Shown here: in pieces, positions 25,139-34,983 of the stretch
Numbering within the stretch: position 1 is the first letter of the stretch
Layout: each line of letters starts with the position of its first letter
Source: Echinicola salinicaeni
Lineage (GTDB): Bacteria; Bacteroidota; Bacteroidia; Cytophagales; Cyclobacteriaceae
Direction: 5' to 3'
Length of the DNA: 64,000 nucleotides
NCBI RefSeq assembly: GCF_014280965.1
Contig: NZ_JACODZ010000009.1
Span: 124,001 to 188,000 of the forward strand
The notes under the pieces: model-generated
What the model was told of the DNA's origin: nothing
The model's database searches: none
The model's input: the letters and a program-made list of their open reading frames with translations, nothing else
Translations under genes and position numbers: made by a program

Positions 25139-28100
25139 ATGCTTCAGCGGCTTATTCAGTACAGCTTAAACCATAAGTTGATTATTTTACTTTTCACTCT
25201 AGGGGTGATTGGATTTGGAATTTATTCCTTGTCACACATTCCTTTGGGGGCAGTACCTGATATTACCAATAATCAGGTGCAGATTATTACTACTTCCAAA
25301 AACTTGGCCACTGAAGATGTGGAGAAATTTTTAACCTATCCGGTGGAATTGGAAATGGCCAATCTCCCCAATGTGAAGGAGATAAGATCCATTTCTAAAT
25401 TTGGCCTTTCCGTAGTGACAGTAGTATTCGATGATAAGGCCGGGACTTACCTTCCAAGGCAATTGATAGCTGAAAAGCTTAAAAGTGCAGAGGAGAAAAT
25501 CCCAAATGGTTTTGGAGTACCTTTTATGGGGCCTATTTCTACAGGGCTGGGTGAAATTTATCAATATATCATAGATGTTGAACCTGGATATGAAGACCAG
25601 TACTCTATTACTGACTTGCGTACCATTCAAGATTGGCTGATCAGGAGACAACTTTCTGGAATTCCTGGTGTTGTGGAAGTGAATACCTGGGGAGGATACC
25701 TTAAACAATACGAGGTAGCTGTGGACCCTTCCAAACTAAGGGCTATGAAGATCCCTTTGAGTCAGGTTTATACTGTATTGGAAAAGAATAATAGCATTGC
25801 AGGAGGGGCCTATATTGAAAAATCCGAAGAAAGTTATTTTGTACGAGGAGAGGGACTTGTAGGTTCGTTGGAGGATATAGAAAATATGGTGGTGGAAACA
25901 AGAAATGGGGTGCCTATTTATATTGGTGATATAGCAAAAGTCCAATATGGGCATGCCAATAGATTCGGAGCCATAACCGGTAATGGTGAGGGGGAAAAGG
26001 TCCTCGGTCAGGTAATGATGTTAAAAGGGGCTGATTCACAAGCTGTCATCAACGCAGTAAACCAACGGGTGGCAGAAATATCTTCTTCATTGCCTCCTGG
26101 GATAGTAATAAATCCGTTTTTGGAGCGGAGCGAACTCATCAATAAAACCACGTTTACTATTGCTGAAAACTTATTATTAGGCTGTTTAATTGTAATATTC
26201 GTCGTGGTGTTACTACTAGGAAATCTACGTTCTGGTCTCGTGGTTGCCTCAATAATACCATTGTGTTTGCTTTTCGCCCTTTCCCTTATGTATTTGACCG
26301 GGGTGGATGCCAATTTGATGAGTTTGGGGGCCATAGATTTTGGAATCATTATCGATGGGGCGGTAATAGTTGTGGAATTTATTGCTTATCAGATTACTTC
26401 TCAAAGCAAGTCATTGGGGCAATTAAGTGGCCGGGAAAGGCAGTTGCGAATTGATGAAATTACCTATCACGGGGCCCATAAGATGATGCATTCTGCGGTA
26501 TTCGGGCAACTCATCATCATCATAGTTTTTATTCCCATTCTGTCTTTGGTGAATGTCGAGGGCAAGATGTTCAGACCTATGGCCCTGGTATTTTGTTATG
26601 CACTAATTGGGGCCATGGTGCTTTGTTTTACCTACGTTCCAGTAATGTCTTCATTATTTATAAAACCAGAGACCTCTGATAAGCCAGGCTTTTCTAAAAA
26701 ATTGATCAATTGGGTTTATAGCCTTTACAGACCTGTAGTATTATTGGCATTAAGAAATAAATCGATCGTATTGGGGGCTTCTGGGATTTTATTAGTGCTT
26801 AGTATATTCATTTTTAGTCGAATGGGAGGAGAATTTGTCCCCACCTTGGATGAAGGGGATTTTGTGATCCAGCCAGTGCTTAAAACAGGGACATCTTTGG
26901 AGAAAACCATAGAAACCACTACCAAGATGGAACAGATCCTATTGGAGTTTCCGGAGGTGGATCAGGTTGTTAGCAGGATTGGAGCAGCAGAGGTTCCCAC
27001 TGATCCCATGAGTATGGAGGAAAGTGATGTAATGATCAAGCTGATTCCTAAAAAGGAATGGGAAAGTGCTGAGACCAAAGATGAATTGGCAGAGGCTTTT
27101 AAATCGAAGCTTTCTATATTGCCTGGGATAGACTTTGAATTCACCCAGCCCATAGAGATGCGTTTTAATGAGCTGATAACAGGGGTGAGGGCTGATTTAG
27201 CCATTAAAATTTTTGGTGATGATTTGGATATCCTTTATAGAAAGGCCCTGGAGGTGGAGCAAGCCATTAATGGAGTAGAAGGGGCTTCAGATATCATTGT
27301 GGAAAAGACAGCAGGACTGCCACAAATGACGGTGAAATATGACAGGGCCAAAATAGCTAAATATGGGCTTAATGTAGCGGATTTAAATGATCTCATCAGT
27401 ATTGGCTTTGCAGGTTTACCAGCAGGGATGGTTTTTGAGGGAGAAAAGCAGTTTGATTTAGTATTGAGATTTGATAAGGAAAAACGCCAGAGTTTGGAAG
27501 ATATTCAAACGGCTTCCGTTCAGTTGCCAAATGGCAGAAGTCTTCCTCTAAGTGAATTTGCAGATATTGATTATACCACTGGGCCTGCTAAGATTTCCAG
27601 AGACAATACCAAAAGAAGGATAGTAATAGGCGTCAATGTACGTAATAGGGATTTGGAGTCAGTAGTTGATGATGTGCAAAAAATCATAAGAGAGAAGATT
27701 AGTCTCCCTAGTGGATATACAATAACCTATGGTGGGCAGTTTGAAAATTTAAGGACAGCCAGGGAAAGGTTGATAATTGCCGTGCCGATTGCTCTTATCC
27801 TGATTTTCCTAATGCTATATTTTGCCTTTAAGTCAGTGAAAGAAGCTTTGATCATTTACAGTGCTATTCCTTTATCCGCTGTTGGAGGTATTCTCCTATT
27901 GTATTTTAGGGACTTACCCTTTAGTATTTCTGCTGGAGTGGGCTTTATTGCACTTTTTGGTATTGCTGTATTGAATGGGATTGTTTTGATAGAGGAATTT
28001 AAAGAGTTGCGTGCCAGCGGGGTTAAGAATGTACATAAGGCTGTTATGATAGGTACCAGAAAGAGGCTTAGGCCAGTTTTGTTGACTGCATCAGCTGCAG

Positions 28101-29464
28101 CTTTGGGATTTTTGCCAATGGCTATTTCGCAGTCTGCAGGAGCTGAGGTGCAAAGGCCTTTAGCTACTGTAGTAGTAGGAGGGTTGATTTCTGCTACACT
28201 TTTAACATTATTAGTGGTTCCTGTGCTCTATACCATTTTTGCAGATAGAAAAATTAAATTTTCCAAAAGAGCTACGATAGGAGCAATGTTAATTCTTGGA
28301 TGTTTTGGGTTTGCTGAGTCTGTATTTGCCCAAGAAAGGACCATTGATCTCGAAGGCGCTTTGCAGATCGCTTTGGAAAATAACCAGCAGTTAAATGCAT
28401 CAAAGTACGAGGTGGAAAGGCAGGAAAGCTTAATAGGGAGTTCTTGGAATATTGACAAAACGAGTGTCTACTACCATCAAGATCAAAATAATATTGCTGA
28501 AAATGGTGAGCCTATAAATGTTTGGGGAATAGAGCAAAACCTTCAGTTTCCCTCAGTTTATGGGGCACAAAATAGGTATCAAAAGCACCAGTTGGGCTTA
28601 ATGGAAAACAAGTATCAGTTGGATGAATTTAGAATCAAGCAAGAGGTATCCAAGGCTTATTATACTGCGGTGTACTACTCCCAGGTGAAAGATAATTATG
28701 AATACTTGGACAGCCTATACAGCCAATTTGCTTTTGCTGCACAAAGAAAATTTGAACTTGGGGAAAGTAATCTTCTGGAGAAGTTAACTTCGCAAAGTAA
28801 ATCTAAGGAAGTGGAAGTTTTGATGGAGCAAAGTCAAAACAATCTCAATCAAGCCCTTATTAAATTCAACAGTTGGCTACAATCGGACACTCTTTTTTTA
28901 GTTCAAACAGATAGCATGCCTATTCTAATGGATGAAGGCTTGATGGTTAATCATCCAGGAATCAATTATTACCAACAGTTGAATGAGGTGGCAAATGCTA
29001 AGCTAAGTATGGAGAAACAAAAATTATTGCCCGATTTACAGGTATCCTATTTCCAAGGCACCAATAAATTCCCAGAGGCAAAAATATATAGAGGATTCCA
29101 AGCAGGAATTGCCATTCCACTGTGGTTTGGAGCGCAGAAGTCCAATATACAAGCAGCCAAAGCAAGTCAGGTAATAGCAGAAGCACATGGGCAAGACTAC
29201 CAGGTTCATCTTCAGGCCAAATATGAAAGTTTGAATCAAGATCTGGAAAAGTACAGAAAAGCCATAGACAATTATTTGGACGTAGGAATGGGATTAGCTG
29301 CAGGCTTGGTTAGCAATGCTCAATTGGCCTATAAGAATGGAGAAATAGATTTTCTACAATACATACAGCTTTTGGAAAATGCCAAAGGCATAGAATTAAC
29401 TTATTTGGAAAACCTCTGGCAATATAATTTGACCATTTTGGAGGCAAAATACTTATTGGATTAG
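25139..29464 (+). CDS. czcA: CzcA/CusA-type heavy-metal RND pump fused to an outer-membrane channel domain
   Basis: A 1441-residue fusion. Residues 1-1035 form an HME-family RND transporter with twelve membrane helices and the proton-relay residues D400, D406 and E413 in the fourth helix (GAIDFGIIIDGAVIVVE). The second half carries LDEGDFVIQPVLKTG. After about residue 1050, a signal-like hydrophobic stretch ending VFAQ leads into a TolC/CzcC-type outer-membrane factor (about 1065-1441) with long amphipathic helices. The pump exports divalent or monovalent metals from the periplasm or cytoplasm. Such fusions recur in Bacteroidota. How one chain crosses both membranes, or whether it is cleaved, is not evident from sequence. 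The adaptor gene starts directly after the stop codon. Confidence 0.95.
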   Translation: MLQRLIQYSLNHKLIILLFTLGVIGFGIYSLSHIPLGAVPDITNNQVQIITTSKNLATEDVEKFLTYPVELEMANLPNVKEIRSISKFGLSVVTVVFDDKAGTYLPRQLIAEKLKSAEEKIPNGFGVPFMGPISTGLGEIYQYIIDVEPGYEDQYSITDLRTIQDWLIRRQLSGIPGVVEVNTWGGYLKQYEVAVDPSKLRAMKIPLSQVYTVLEKNNSIAGGAYIEKSEESYFVRGEGLVGSLEDIENMVVETRNGVPIYIGDIAKVQYGHANRFGAITGNGEGEKVLGQVMMLKGADSQAVINAVNQRVAEISSSLPPGIVINPFLERSELINKTTFTIAENLLLGCLIVIFVVVLLLGNLRSGLVVASIIPLCLLFALSLMYLTGVDANLMSLGAIDFGIIIDGAVIVVEFIAYQITSQSKSLGQLSGRERQLRIDEITYHGAHKMMHSAVFGQLIIIIVFIPILSLVNVEGKMFRPMALVFCYALIGAMVLCFTYVPVMSSLFIKPETSDKPGFSKKLINWVYSLYRPVVLLALRNKSIVLGASGILLVLSIFIFSRMGGEFVPTLDEGDFVIQPVLKTGTSLEKTIETTTKMEQILLEFPEVDQVVSRIGAAEVPTDPMSMEESDVMIKLIPKKEWESAETKDELAEAFKSKLSILPGIDFEFTQPIEMRFNELITGVRADLAIKIFGDDLDILYRKALEVEQAINGVEGASDIIVEKTAGLPQMTVKYDRAKIAKYGLNVADLNDLISIGFAGLPAGMVFEGEKQFDLVLRFDKEKRQSLEDIQTASVQLPNGRSLPLSEFADIDYTTGPAKISRDNTKRRIVIGVNVRNRDLESVVDDVQKIIREKISLPSGYTITYGGQFENLRTARERLIIAVPIALILIFLMLYFAFKSVKEALIIYSAIPLSAVGGILLLYFRDLPFSISAGVGFIALFGIAVLNGIVLIEEFKELRASGVKNVHKAVMIGTRKRLRPVLLTASAAALGFLPMAISQSAGAEVQRPLATVVVGGLISATLLTLLVVPVLYTIFADRKIKFSKRATIGAMLILGCFGFAESVFAQERTIDLEGALQIALENNQQLNASKYEVERQESLIGSSWNIDKTSVYYHQDQNNIAENGEPINVWGIEQNLQFPSVYGAQNRYQKHQLGLMENKYQLDEFRIKQEVSKAYYTAVYYSQVKDNYEYLDSLYSQFAFAAQRKFELGESNLLEKLTSQSKSKEVEVLMEQSQNNLNQALIKFNSWLQSDTLFLVQTDSMPILMDEGLMVNHPGINYYQQLNEVANAKLSMEKQKLLPDLQVSYFQGTNKFPEAKIYRGFQAGIAIPLWFGAQKSNIQAAKASQVIAEAHGQDYQVHLQAKYESLNQDLEKYRKAIDNYLDVGMGLAAGLVSNAQLAYKNGEIDFLQYIQLLENAKGIELTYLENLWQYNLTILEAKYLLD

Positions 29465-30631
29465 ATGATGAAAATTAAAATGAAATATAGCTTCTTTTTT
29501 TATATCCCTCTCTTAGGCTGTTTGATGGTTATTGCTTGTGACAGTAAAAAGCAGGAGGTTACAAATGGTGATAAAGAGGAATTAGCCGCCAGTGTTAATA
29601 TCATTCAGTTAAGTTCCCAACAGTATTCCTTAGGGAATTTTGAAACGGGTGGAATGGAGAAGGCTGATTTTCATGAAGCTGTCAATGTCAATGGGATGCT
29701 GGATGTACCTCCAGAGAATAAAGTGGCTATTAGCGCCTATTTCGGGGGGTATATTAAAGAACTAAGCCTACTTCCTGGTCAAAAAGTGAATAAGGGACAG
29801 GTGCTTTTGGTGCTTGAAAACCCAGATTATCTTCAAATACAGCAGGATTTTTTAGAAGCGAAAGGCCAAATGAAATATTTGGAAGCAGACTATAAGCGTC
29901 AGGCCGAATTGGCAAAGGAAAATGTCAGTTCTGAAAAGAAATATCTGAAGGCTGAAGCAGATTATAAGGTGATGAAGGCCAGGTATGAGTCCTTACATAA
30001 AAAACTGCAGCTAATGGGAATTAAGGCTAGTACTTTGGATGAAGAAAATATTTCATCCCGCATCACACTAACAGCCCCAATTTCAGGATATATAGCTGAG
30101 ATTTCAGCTGAAAAAGGCATGTTTTTGAATCCTTCGGATATAGCATTTACTATTACAAATACTGATCATATCCATTTGGAATTAAATGTATTCGAGAAGG
30201 ATGTTATGAAAATTAAGGTTGGGCAAGAAGTTATTTTTAGTCTGCAGGATAATCCAGCCGAAAAATATAAGGGGGAAGTATATTTGGTGGGCAGGACTAT
30301 AGGCGAAGAAGATAGAAGCATCAGGGTTCATGTGCATATAGATGGAGAAGATGAATTGGAAAATTTGGTTCCAGGGATGTTTGCTGAAGCAAAAATTTTG
30401 GTGGACAGTTCTCAAAGTCCTGCATTACCAACAAGCGGTGTGGTTAAGGTAGATCAAGATTACTATGTCCTTTTGAAAACCGATATAGATTCTCAGGAGC
30501 ATTCCTTTGTCAAAAAACTGGTTAAAGTGGGTAAGAGGGACAGTGATTATGTGGAGATAGTAAATGCCCATGATTTTAACACTGGCTCTCAGTTTTTGAC
30601 TAAAGGTGCCTATAATTTGATACAGGAGTAA
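29465..30631 (+). CDS. czcB: CzcB-type periplasmic adaptor lipoprotein
   Basis: A 388-residue membrane-fusion protein that should bridge the RND pump and its channel. The signal ends in lipobox VIAC (Cys25). The lipoyl/barrel-sandwich halves contain GGYIKELSLLPGQKVNKGQV and LTAPISGYIAEISAEKGMFL, separated by a coiled-coil hairpin (about 130-190). The beta-barrel and membrane-proximal domains follow. It begins immediately after the czcA stop; a second ATG one codon on is an alternative. No histidine-rich metal-binding N-terminus is present. Confidence 0.92.
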   Translation: MMKIKMKYSFFFYIPLLGCLMVIACDSKKQEVTNGDKEELAASVNIIQLSSQQYSLGNFETGGMEKADFHEAVNVNGMLDVPPENKVAISAYFGGYIKELSLLPGQKVNKGQVLLVLENPDYLQIQQDFLEAKGQMKYLEADYKRQAELAKENVSSEKKYLKAEADYKVMKARYESLHKKLQLMGIKASTLDEENISSRITLTAPISGYIAEISAEKGMFLNPSDIAFTITNTDHIHLELNVFEKDVMKIKVGQEVIFSLQDNPAEKYKGEVYLVGRTIGEEDRSIRVHVHIDGEDELENLVPGMFAEAKILVDSSQSPALPTSGVVKVDQDYYVLLKTDIDSQEHSFVKKLVKVGKRDSDYVEIVNAHDFNTGSQFLTKGAYNLIQE

Positions 30632-30678
30632 TATTTATTCTTAAGTTTATAAAGGAATAAATTGAACTTTTATAATCC

Positions 30679-31347
30679 ATGAAGATTTTGATAATTGAAG
30701 ATGAACCCGGAATAGTCAAATTCTTAAGGCAAGGCTTTGAAGAGGAGGGGTATTTGGTCGAATCTGCATCCGATGGAATTCAAGGATTGGATATGGCTTT
30801 GTCCAATGATTATAATATCATATTGTTGGATTGGATGATCCCATCTATTAGTGGAATAGAGGTCTGTAGGTCATTTAGAAAATATAATAATAAAATCCCT
30901 ATTATTTTTCTCACAGCAAAGGATGAAGTGGCTGATGTGATATTTGGCTTACAAGCCGGGGCTAATGATTATATCAAGAAACCATTTCATTTTGATGAAT
31001 TACTAGAAAGGGTAAAAGTCCAATTAAGACCAGTGAGTGGGGAGCACGAGCAGTTTTCTGTAGGAAATATTCAGATGGACATTGGTACTCATCAGGTATT
31101 TAAAAATGAAGAGGAAATTTACCTGACTCAAAAGGAATTTGCCCTTTTGGAGTACCTCTTGAGAAACAAGGGAAAAGTTTGTCGTAGGACCCAGATTATT
31201 GAACAGGTTTGGGATATCAATTTTGATTATAATTCCGGTGTGATAGATGTTTATATCAATGCGCTACGGAAAAAACTCAATTTGGAAGAAGGGGAGAATT
31301 ATATTCAAACCATTAGAGGGGTGGGGTATATAGCAAAGGAAATATGA
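30679..31347 (+). CDS. OmpR-family response regulator, metal-efflux associated
   Basis: A 222-residue regulator. The receiver domain (1-115) has acidic residues E7/D8, phosphoacceptor Asp51 in LLDWMIP and the conserved lysine in KKPF. The winged-helix DNA-binding domain (about 125-220) includes YLTQKEFALLEYLL and TIRGVGYIA. It overlaps the sensor kinase by 4 bases (ATGA) and follows the efflux genes by 47 bases. This is the usual CusR/CzcR position, so it probably activates the pump operon in response to metal. The metal is not predictable here. Confidence 0.94.
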   Translation: MKILIIEDEPGIVKFLRQGFEEEGYLVESASDGIQGLDMALSNDYNIILLDWMIPSISGIEVCRSFRKYNNKIPIIFLTAKDEVADVIFGLQAGANDYIKKPFHFDELLERVKVQLRPVSGEHEQFSVGNIQMDIGTHQVFKNEEEIYLTQKEFALLEYLLRNKGKVCRRTQIIEQVWDINFDYNSGVIDVYINALRKKLNLEEGENYIQTIRGVGYIAKEI

Positions 31348-32720
31348 AGCTGAATTTTAAAAATAGGATTGCTTTTTATTACCTAATAGCTACTTCCGCA
31401 GTAAGTTTGTTAGTGTTTGGTTTTATCTATTTTATCGTTCAAAAGACAGTATATGAAAGCCTTGATAATGATTTGACTTTTGAAGCCAATAAGCATTTAC
31501 TAGAAATAGCCGTCGAAAAGGACACGATTTACTTCACGCACAAGAAGGAATGGGAGGAAATAGAGCACAATGAAGTTCAGATTAATCCTGTTTTTTTACA
31601 GCTTATGGGATTAGGAGGACAGGTCATGGACAAATCACCCAATTTGAAAGCTTCCCATTTAGAAATGAAGGAACAGGTTTCTCTAGATCATCATTATGAT
31701 ACAAAACTAGATGATAGACCCATCAGACAGGTACATATAGGAATTCAAGAAAATGGTAAACTCAAAGGCTATATTGTAGCCGCGGTGCCACTTGAGGCAT
31801 CTATAATGGTTTTGTCCAACTTGATGAAAACCCTGTTTATACTCTTTCCAGTCTCAATTTTAGGCCTGTTTTTCATCTCCAGATACCTAGCAGGAAAAAG
31901 TATTGCTCCTATTACTAGTATTATCAATACTACGAACAGCATAACCAAAAATAATCTAGCTGAAAGGGTTCCCTTACCCTCTAATAAAGATGAACTATTT
32001 GAATTATCTACTTCTATCAATAATCTTTTAGACAGGATTGGAGAGGCTATTGAAAGAGAAAAACAGTTTACTTCAGATGCCTCACATGAATTAAGGACTC
32101 CTTTGTCTGCCTTAAGGGGCACGCTTGAAGTTTTGGTAAGGAAGAAACGTAATATTGAAGATTACGAAGAAAAAATTTATGACAGCCTTCAAGAAGTTGA
32201 CCGAATGTCAAAGATAGTGGAGCAATTATTGTTTTTGGCTAGAAATGATCTCAATCAAGCTTTGAATGGTCAGGGAAAGATGGCCGTGGCAGTAATGTTA
32301 GATGAGATTTTGGGGAGATATCAAGCGGAAATAAAAAATAAGCAAATAAGTATTTCGATGGATTCTGATCAGTCAGGAGATTATTTAGTACCCTATTATT
32401 ATGGTAATTTAATTCTTGATAATTTGATAAGTAATGCCATCAAATACAGTAAAGATAAGGGCAAAATAAACATCAGTATTAAAAAGGAAGGTGGCCAATG
32501 TCATTGTTATATTAAAGATGATGGGATAGGAATAAAAGAAGATGATCTGCCTGTAATTTTTAATCCTTTTTTCAGGTCTCAGCCTTTAGCGCATAAAGAA
32601 ATTAATGGTAATGGTTTGGGCTTGTCGATAGTCAAGAAGGCTACTGAAGCCATTCATGCTAAAATAGATATTCACAGCAAATATGAGGAAGGCACATGGG
32701 TGCATTTGGTTTTTGAATAA
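31344..32720 (+). CDS. Sensor histidine kinase, CusS/CzcS-like
   Basis: A 458-residue kinase with two membrane helices (about 10-32 and 160-180) flanking a periplasmic sensor region of about 125 residues. A HAMP linker follows (about 182-235), then HisKA with His248 in SDASHELRTPLSALRG, then an ATPase domain with N box (LISNAIKYS), G1 (DDGIGIKEDD) and G2 (GNGLGLSIV). It should phosphorylate the regulator encoded just upstream. The periplasmic region has several His and Asp residues (for example DHHYD near 115-119) that could bind metal; this is inference. Confidence 0.93.
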   Translation: MKLNFKNRIAFYYLIATSAVSLLVFGFIYFIVQKTVYESLDNDLTFEANKHLLEIAVEKDTIYFTHKKEWEEIEHNEVQINPVFLQLMGLGGQVMDKSPNLKASHLEMKEQVSLDHHYDTKLDDRPIRQVHIGIQENGKLKGYIVAAVPLEASIMVLSNLMKTLFILFPVSILGLFFISRYLAGKSIAPITSIINTTNSITKNNLAERVPLPSNKDELFELSTSINNLLDRIGEAIEREKQFTSDASHELRTPLSALRGTLEVLVRKKRNIEDYEEKIYDSLQEVDRMSKIVEQLLFLARNDLNQALNGQGKMAVAVMLDEILGRYQAEIKNKQISISMDSDQSGDYLVPYYYGNLILDNLISNAIKYSKDKGKINISIKKEGGQCHCYIKDDGIGIKEDDLPVIFNPFFRSQPLAHKEINGNGLGLSIVKKATEAIHAKIDIHSKYEEGTWVHLVFE

Positions 32721-32860
32721 TGACCAGTTAGTTGGGTGATATAGTTTTTTTGGGATCTTACCAATTATCGGTTGCATGAAGTGATTGTCAATTTAAAATT
32801 AGGTTAGTTGAGTATTTTTCAGAATATTGGATTGCTAATTTATATTTAACATTATAACCC

Positions 32861-34723
32861 ATGCATATCCAGTTATTTGAGCTTATCAAAAAGCACACTG
32901 TCTTTATACTTTTATTATTTATTCCATTTGAGTTTTTAAGTGCTCAGGAGCTTCCTAATATACTTTGGTTGACCAGTGAGGACAATAGTCCATTTGCAGG
33001 ATGTTATGGTGATGAATTTGCCACAACTCCCAATATGGATAAACTGGCCAGTGAGGGATTTTTGTATACCCATGCTTACGCCAATGCTCCTGTTTGTGCC
33101 CCTGCAAGGAATACCATTATCACAGGAGTATATGCCAATTCAGGTGGTAACCAGCATATGCGGAGTAACTATCCAAAATCAAATTTGATTAAGATGCTGC
33201 CGGAGCTTTTAAGAGACGCAGGTTATTATTGCACCAATAATGCTAAAGAGGATTATAATATAAAGAAAGGCCAAACCGAGGGAATCTGGGATGATAGTTC
33301 GGGAAAAGCCCATTACAGAAATAGACCTAATGGTAAACCTTTTTTTGCAGTTTTCAACAGTAATATTAGCCATGAAAGTAGCATTCATAAATCCATTCCT
33401 AATAAAGACTTAAGACATGAACCATCAAAAGTGAAATTGCCTCCTTACCATCCGGACACTCCTGAGATGAGGCATGATTGGGCACAATATTATGATAAGA
33501 TCGAAGACATGGATCAGTGGCTTGGTGCAAAGCTTCAAGAACTGGAGGAGTCTGGTTTAGCAGAGAATACCATCGTTTTTTATTTTGGTGACCATGGGGG
33601 AGTACTTGGAAGAAGCAAACGTTATGTGTATGAAAGTGGGACCAGAGTGCCACTTATAATCAAGATTCCAAAAAAATATCAATATCTGTTTCCTGCTGCC
33701 CATGTTGGAGACCAAGTTGAACGATTGGTAAGTTTTGTTGATCTGGCACCTACCATGATGAGTTTAGCAGGAAGAGATATACCGAATTGGATGCAGGGCA
33801 AAGCGTTTTTGGGGGATCAAAGGACGGAGGAACCAGATTTTGCCTATATGTTTAGAGGGAGAATGGATGAACGCTATGATATGAGTAGGGCTGTCCGCTC
33901 AAAAAAGTTTAGGTATATCATGAATTATATGCCGCATAGAGTATATGGTCAGCATTTAAACTATCTATGGAAAGCTCCTTCTATGCAATCTTGGGAACAG
34001 GCTTATTTGAATGGTCAATGTAATGAGAGCCAGTCGATATTTTGGAATAAAAAACCTGTTGAGGAATTGTATGATACAGAAAATGATCCTTGGGAAGTGA
34101 ATAACCTGGCTGATGACCCTGCGTATGGAGATGTATTGAAGAATATGAGGGAAGAAGCAATTGACTGGAGTTTAAGGATCGGGGATACAGGCTTTATTCC
34201 TGAGGCAGAACGGAGCATTAGGAGTCCCAAAGGCAGTTATTATGATTATATGAGAACTGTTCCAGATAATTGGGGCAAATGGATTGAAGCTGCACAATCG
34301 GCAGCCAATGCAAATGAGGGAAATTCAGAACGACTGATAGGATATTTGAAAAGTGATGACAGTGTTGAGAGATACTGGGGGGCAATGGGACTTTTGGTAA
34401 TGGGGGAAAAGGCACTACCAATGTCAAGGGAAATTAGGGGGCATTTACCTGATGCTTCTGATGAGGTGACGGTTGTACTTGCAGAATGTTTGTATGATTT
34501 AGGATATAAAGAGGAAGGGCTAAAATATTTAATCAAGGTGATTCATTCTCCTCATTTATTTGCTAGAGTGCAAGCATTGAACAGTATTGATATTCTTGGT
34601 ATTCCATTTGAGAATGTAAAGGATGAAATTTGGAAAATGGAGAAAGAATATGATCATGAAAAGGACAATAGGTATGATTTGCGGGTGGTAGATTGGTTGG
34701 AAGAAAAGTGGGCCAATAAGTAA
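32861..34723 (+). CDS. Family S1 sulfatase with C-terminal helical repeat region
   Basis: A 620-residue exported sulfatase. Signal peptide about 1-28, ending LSAQ. The formylglycine motif is C79-A-P-A-R83, followed by NTIITG. Metal ligands include E40/D41, and the second site lies in YFGDHGGVLGR. The catalytic domain ends near ELYDTENDPWEVNNLA. About 150 additional residues form a helical, HEAT-like tail (about 470-620). The CxPxR cysteine must be oxidised to formylglycine; no maturase gene is in the window. It is monocistronic and lies after the metal-sensing pair, without a SusCD partner nearby. The general type resembles heparan N-sulfatase-like enzymes, but substrate is not assignable. 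Confidence 0.9.
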   Translation: MHIQLFELIKKHTVFILLLFIPFEFLSAQELPNILWLTSEDNSPFAGCYGDEFATTPNMDKLASEGFLYTHAYANAPVCAPARNTIITGVYANSGGNQHMRSNYPKSNLIKMLPELLRDAGYYCTNNAKEDYNIKKGQTEGIWDDSSGKAHYRNRPNGKPFFAVFNSNISHESSIHKSIPNKDLRHEPSKVKLPPYHPDTPEMRHDWAQYYDKIEDMDQWLGAKLQELEESGLAENTIVFYFGDHGGVLGRSKRYVYESGTRVPLIIKIPKKYQYLFPAAHVGDQVERLVSFVDLAPTMMSLAGRDIPNWMQGKAFLGDQRTEEPDFAYMFRGRMDERYDMSRAVRSKKFRYIMNYMPHRVYGQHLNYLWKAPSMQSWEQAYLNGQCNESQSIFWNKKPVEELYDTENDPWEVNNLADDPAYGDVLKNMREEAIDWSLRIGDTGFIPEAERSIRSPKGSYYDYMRTVPDNWGKWIEAAQSAANANEGNSERLIGYLKSDDSVERYWGAMGLLVMGEKALPMSREIRGHLPDASDEVTVVLAECLYDLGYKEEGLKYLIKVIHSPHLFARVQALNSIDILGIPFENVKDEIWKMEKEYDHEKDNRYDLRVVDWLEEKWANK

Positions 34724-34781
34724 AGAAGCACCCGAAACCGGAGGTTCATAAGATCACTTAAATAATTCAACAATTTAACCT

Positions 34782-34890
34782 TTTTAACGATCATCATTTT
34801 AGCCCATTTATCCCCTAGTAAAGCCGTGTTTATCCCGTGTTTTAGCTGTGTTTTCTTTTATATTGCCTTAAGGTAATGCGCATGAAGTAA
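34782..34890 (-). repeat. Dispersed intergenic repeat, copy 2 (11-bp period)
   Basis: Read on the minus strand, units of about 11 bp follow one another: AAAACACAGCT, AAAACACGGGA, TAAACACGGCT, TTACTAGGGGA, TAAATGGGCT, ending in AAGGTTAAA. Copy 1 at 8671-8768 has the same order, and the flank core ACC(C/T)TAAGGC is shared. Each copy lies in a gene-free gap. Confidence 0.7.
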
Positions 34891-34915
34891 TAATAATAAG
34901 AGCAGTATTAAAATA

Positions 34916-34962
34916 ATCAAGGACCTTGAATAGATCAGTGTATTGATCATAAGGTCCTTGAT
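34916..34962 (-). terminator. Terminator of the small secreted protein gene
   Basis: A perfect 12-bp stem (34916-34927 with 34951-34962) contains a nested 5-bp stem. Reading on the minus strand, it follows the stop at 34984 and is trailed by a T-rich TTATTTTA stretch. It could also end the plus-strand sulfatase transcript. Confidence 0.75.
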
Positions 34963-34983
34963 GGCTATATCTTTCGGCTATTG

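Noticed and set aside
25331-25708. Minus-strand open frame of 125 codons inside czcA
   Set aside because: Antisense shadow of strongly conserved RND coding sequence; no promoter or family features.
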